From NCBI GenBank assembly GCA_050950785.1, contig JBMNIG010000010.1:78348-142347 (forward strand): 64,000 bases of DNA, written 5' to 3'. Shown here in pieces: positions 62,843 to 64,000 of this stretch (position 1 is its first letter; each line of letters starts with the position of its first letter). The DNA is from JAAYOS01 sp050950785 (lineage in GTDB: Bacteria > Bacillota > Clostridia > Oscillospirales > JAAYOS01). Below the pieces are notes generated by a model, which was given only the letters and a program-made list of their open reading frames with translations, was not told where the DNA came from and ran no database searches. A program made the translations under genes and the position numbers.

Positions 62843-64000
62843 TCAAAAAGGCGGTCTGCCGAATGCGTAAAAGTGCGACTCGCCAATAGCTCGTATTGAT
62901 ATCGGCATACTGGATTGGGTCGCCGCAATGCAGCATTTTTCCGCCGCCTACATAGATACCCACGTGGGAAACACCCGGGGGTATCGTAAGTACCTGTAAA
63001 AAAGATCAGATCGCCCGGTCTTGCATTTGCGGACGATACGGGAGTGGAAATGTTGTATAGCCCCTGGGCTCCCAGCCTGCCCGTGTTGCAGACGCCGCTT
63101 TCCGTCAGCGCCCAGGATACAAAGCCGGAACAGTCAAAGGAAGTGTTGGATTGCTGCCGCCCCACACATAGGGATACCCGATATATTTCTCCGCCTCCGT
63201 AATGAACGGCCGCAAAGGTTTCATCCTCCAGGGCAGAAGCGGGGGATATCGTAGGTCTGCGGTGGGTTCGTGTATTTCTCCACATAGGAGGACGTCGGGA
63301 ACAAATCCTCACGATTTCCCAGAGTTGACATATAGGCCGCATACAGGGACAGGGTTCTTCTTCTCGCCCATAATATACACCGGCACGTGGGAGAGATTGA
63401 AATTTTCCAGCTTCACATTGCAGATGTAATAGGTGTATGGCACCTGGACCTCATACTCGTATTCCACGGTTGTGGTCTCGCCGGTCTCCGGGTCCGTTAC
63501 CGTTCTGGTTCCTGTCCCGCGTTTCCGTCCGATACCTTGTTTCGGTCTCCACCGTTTCGGTAAGGATATACTTGCTTTTCAAACAGCATAGCAAGATCAG
63601 CCGTTATCTGTTCAGAGGTGAAAGTACCCTCATGCAGCGCCGACAGAATGGAGATCAGCACATAGGGATCATGCTCGATATCGTCCAGATCATAACGATA
63701 TTCATCATAGCCGGGATTTAGGGACTCGTAATTGTCGAGCTTATATTGAAGCTCCGCCTCCATAGCAAGATAGGCATTTTCCGCCGCATAGATATCCGTA
63801 TCCTCCGAGAGATAGGAGGACGAGAACACGGTGCCCGCGGCCGCTGCCTAACATCATCGTACAGGATTGAGATACCGCCGATCAGAAGGAACACCACCGC
63901 CGCGATCGCCACGACTATGAGAATGACCTTCCAATTATTTTTTCACAAATACCGGCCGCCCGCTTTGCCGCCTCCTTCGCGCGGATCGCCGCGCTCTTTG
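62843..64000 (-). pseudogene. C40 (NlpC/P60) cell-wall peptidase of the transfer apparatus, frameshifted, 5' end outside window
   Basis: From the right edge inward: transmembrane helix (VVFLLIGGISILYDD, about 63870-63912), a lumenal stretch (SYLSEDTDIYAAENAYLAME ... YEYRYDLDDIEHDP in part), SALHEGTFTSEQITADLAML, and the NlpC/P60 domain with catalytic Cys in NTSFDCSGFVSWALTESG, NARPGDLIFFTGTYDTPG and the His in VSHVGIYVGGGKMLHC (found in the shifted frame), ending FGRPPF with TGA at 62843. Opens peptidoglycan for the conjugation machine (CD1108-like). Several single-base indels. Confidence 0.78.

Larger units (their letters stand above)
46715..64000. mobile_element. Integrative mobilizable/conjugative element of Tn4451/CTn type (right end outside window)
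   Basis: Starting within 90 bases of tRNA-Pro: large serine recombinase, TnpW, HTH and sigma-like regulators, MobC and MOBP relaxase, antirestriction protein, topoisomerase III, DUF4366, DUF4315, PAPS-reductase-like protein and C40 peptidase, an order known from Clostridia conjugative transposons. Base composition rises compared with the chromosome to the left. The exact left end and the attachment core cannot be fixed without the right end. Genes for the VirB4/VirD4 part would be expected beyond 64000. Confidence 0.85.

Noticed and set aside
1..64000. CRISPR array
   Set aside because: No series of regularly spaced identical repeats with unique spacers was seen; the only tandem repeats are the in-frame 45-bp helicase units.

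Overview
The window looks like chromosome of an anaerobic, Gram-positive-type Clostridia member (order not resolvable by eye). The evidence is a large SRP RNA with Alu and S domains placed just upstream of dnaX, the dnaX-ybaB-recR and ruvC-ruvA-ruvB-glmM blocks, a rubrerythrin, a CoA-disulfide reductase, an SLH-domain surface protein, many short lipoproteins, and strong GGAGG ribosome binding sites throughout. The first 46.7 kb is AT-leaning chromosome. From the tRNA-Pro at 46638-46714 to the right edge the sequence becomes visibly GC-richer and holds an integrative/mobilizable element of the Clostridia Tn4451/CTn type that continues past the window.

Layout. 1-9.4 kb: two related LuxR-type regulators (one membrane-embedded, one a bare HTH), a nonsense-mutated IS110-family transposase, and a surface/secretion cluster (two lipoproteins, an SLH protein, and a trypsin-like protease with a transmembrane segment and C-terminal zinc ribbon). 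A hairpin plus about 55 conserved bases occurs twice, in front of the small LuxR gene and in front of the second lipoprotein, suggesting co-regulation. 9.5-14.7 kb: tRNA-Leu, a PAP2-type membrane phosphatase, SRP RNA, dnaX, ybaB, recR, a P-loop kinase. 14.9-28.4 kb: mixed housekeeping and small genes (DUF2975/HTH pair, acetyltransferase, CoA-disulfide reductase, UvrD-like helicase with 15-residue repeats, nucleoside phosphorylase, rubrerythrin, a histidine-phosphatase/acetyltransferase fusion, nitroreductase, SH3 lipoprotein).

28.4-37.8 kb is a decayed accessory island bounded by an IS21-family and an IS30-family element. It holds secreted cysteine-peptidase-like genes, a lipoprotein with a frameshift, gene remnants, and two truncated copies of one gene that share an apparently identical 583-bp segment: the left copy has lost its 5' part at IS21, the right copy its 3' part at IS30. 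37.8-46.5 kb: paaK, pepF, an ACT-domain protein, a methionine-gamma-lyase-like enzyme, ruvCAB and glmM.

Mobile element (46.7 kb to edge): large serine recombinase and TnpW, HTH and sigma-like regulators, a deletion-fused ECF sigma/anti-sigma remnant, an intact ECF sigma/anti-sigma pair, a SLOG-type protein with a 49-residue leader gene, XRE regulator, MobC and MOBP-type relaxase, a small membrane protein, ArdA-type antirestriction fusion, topoisomerase III, DUF4366, DUF4315, a PP-loop PAPS-reductase-like protein and a C40 peptidase. The genes beyond about 60.4 kb are cut by many single-base frameshifts, which looks more like low sequence quality than biological decay. Function calls were made by reading protein sequences and motifs without database searches.
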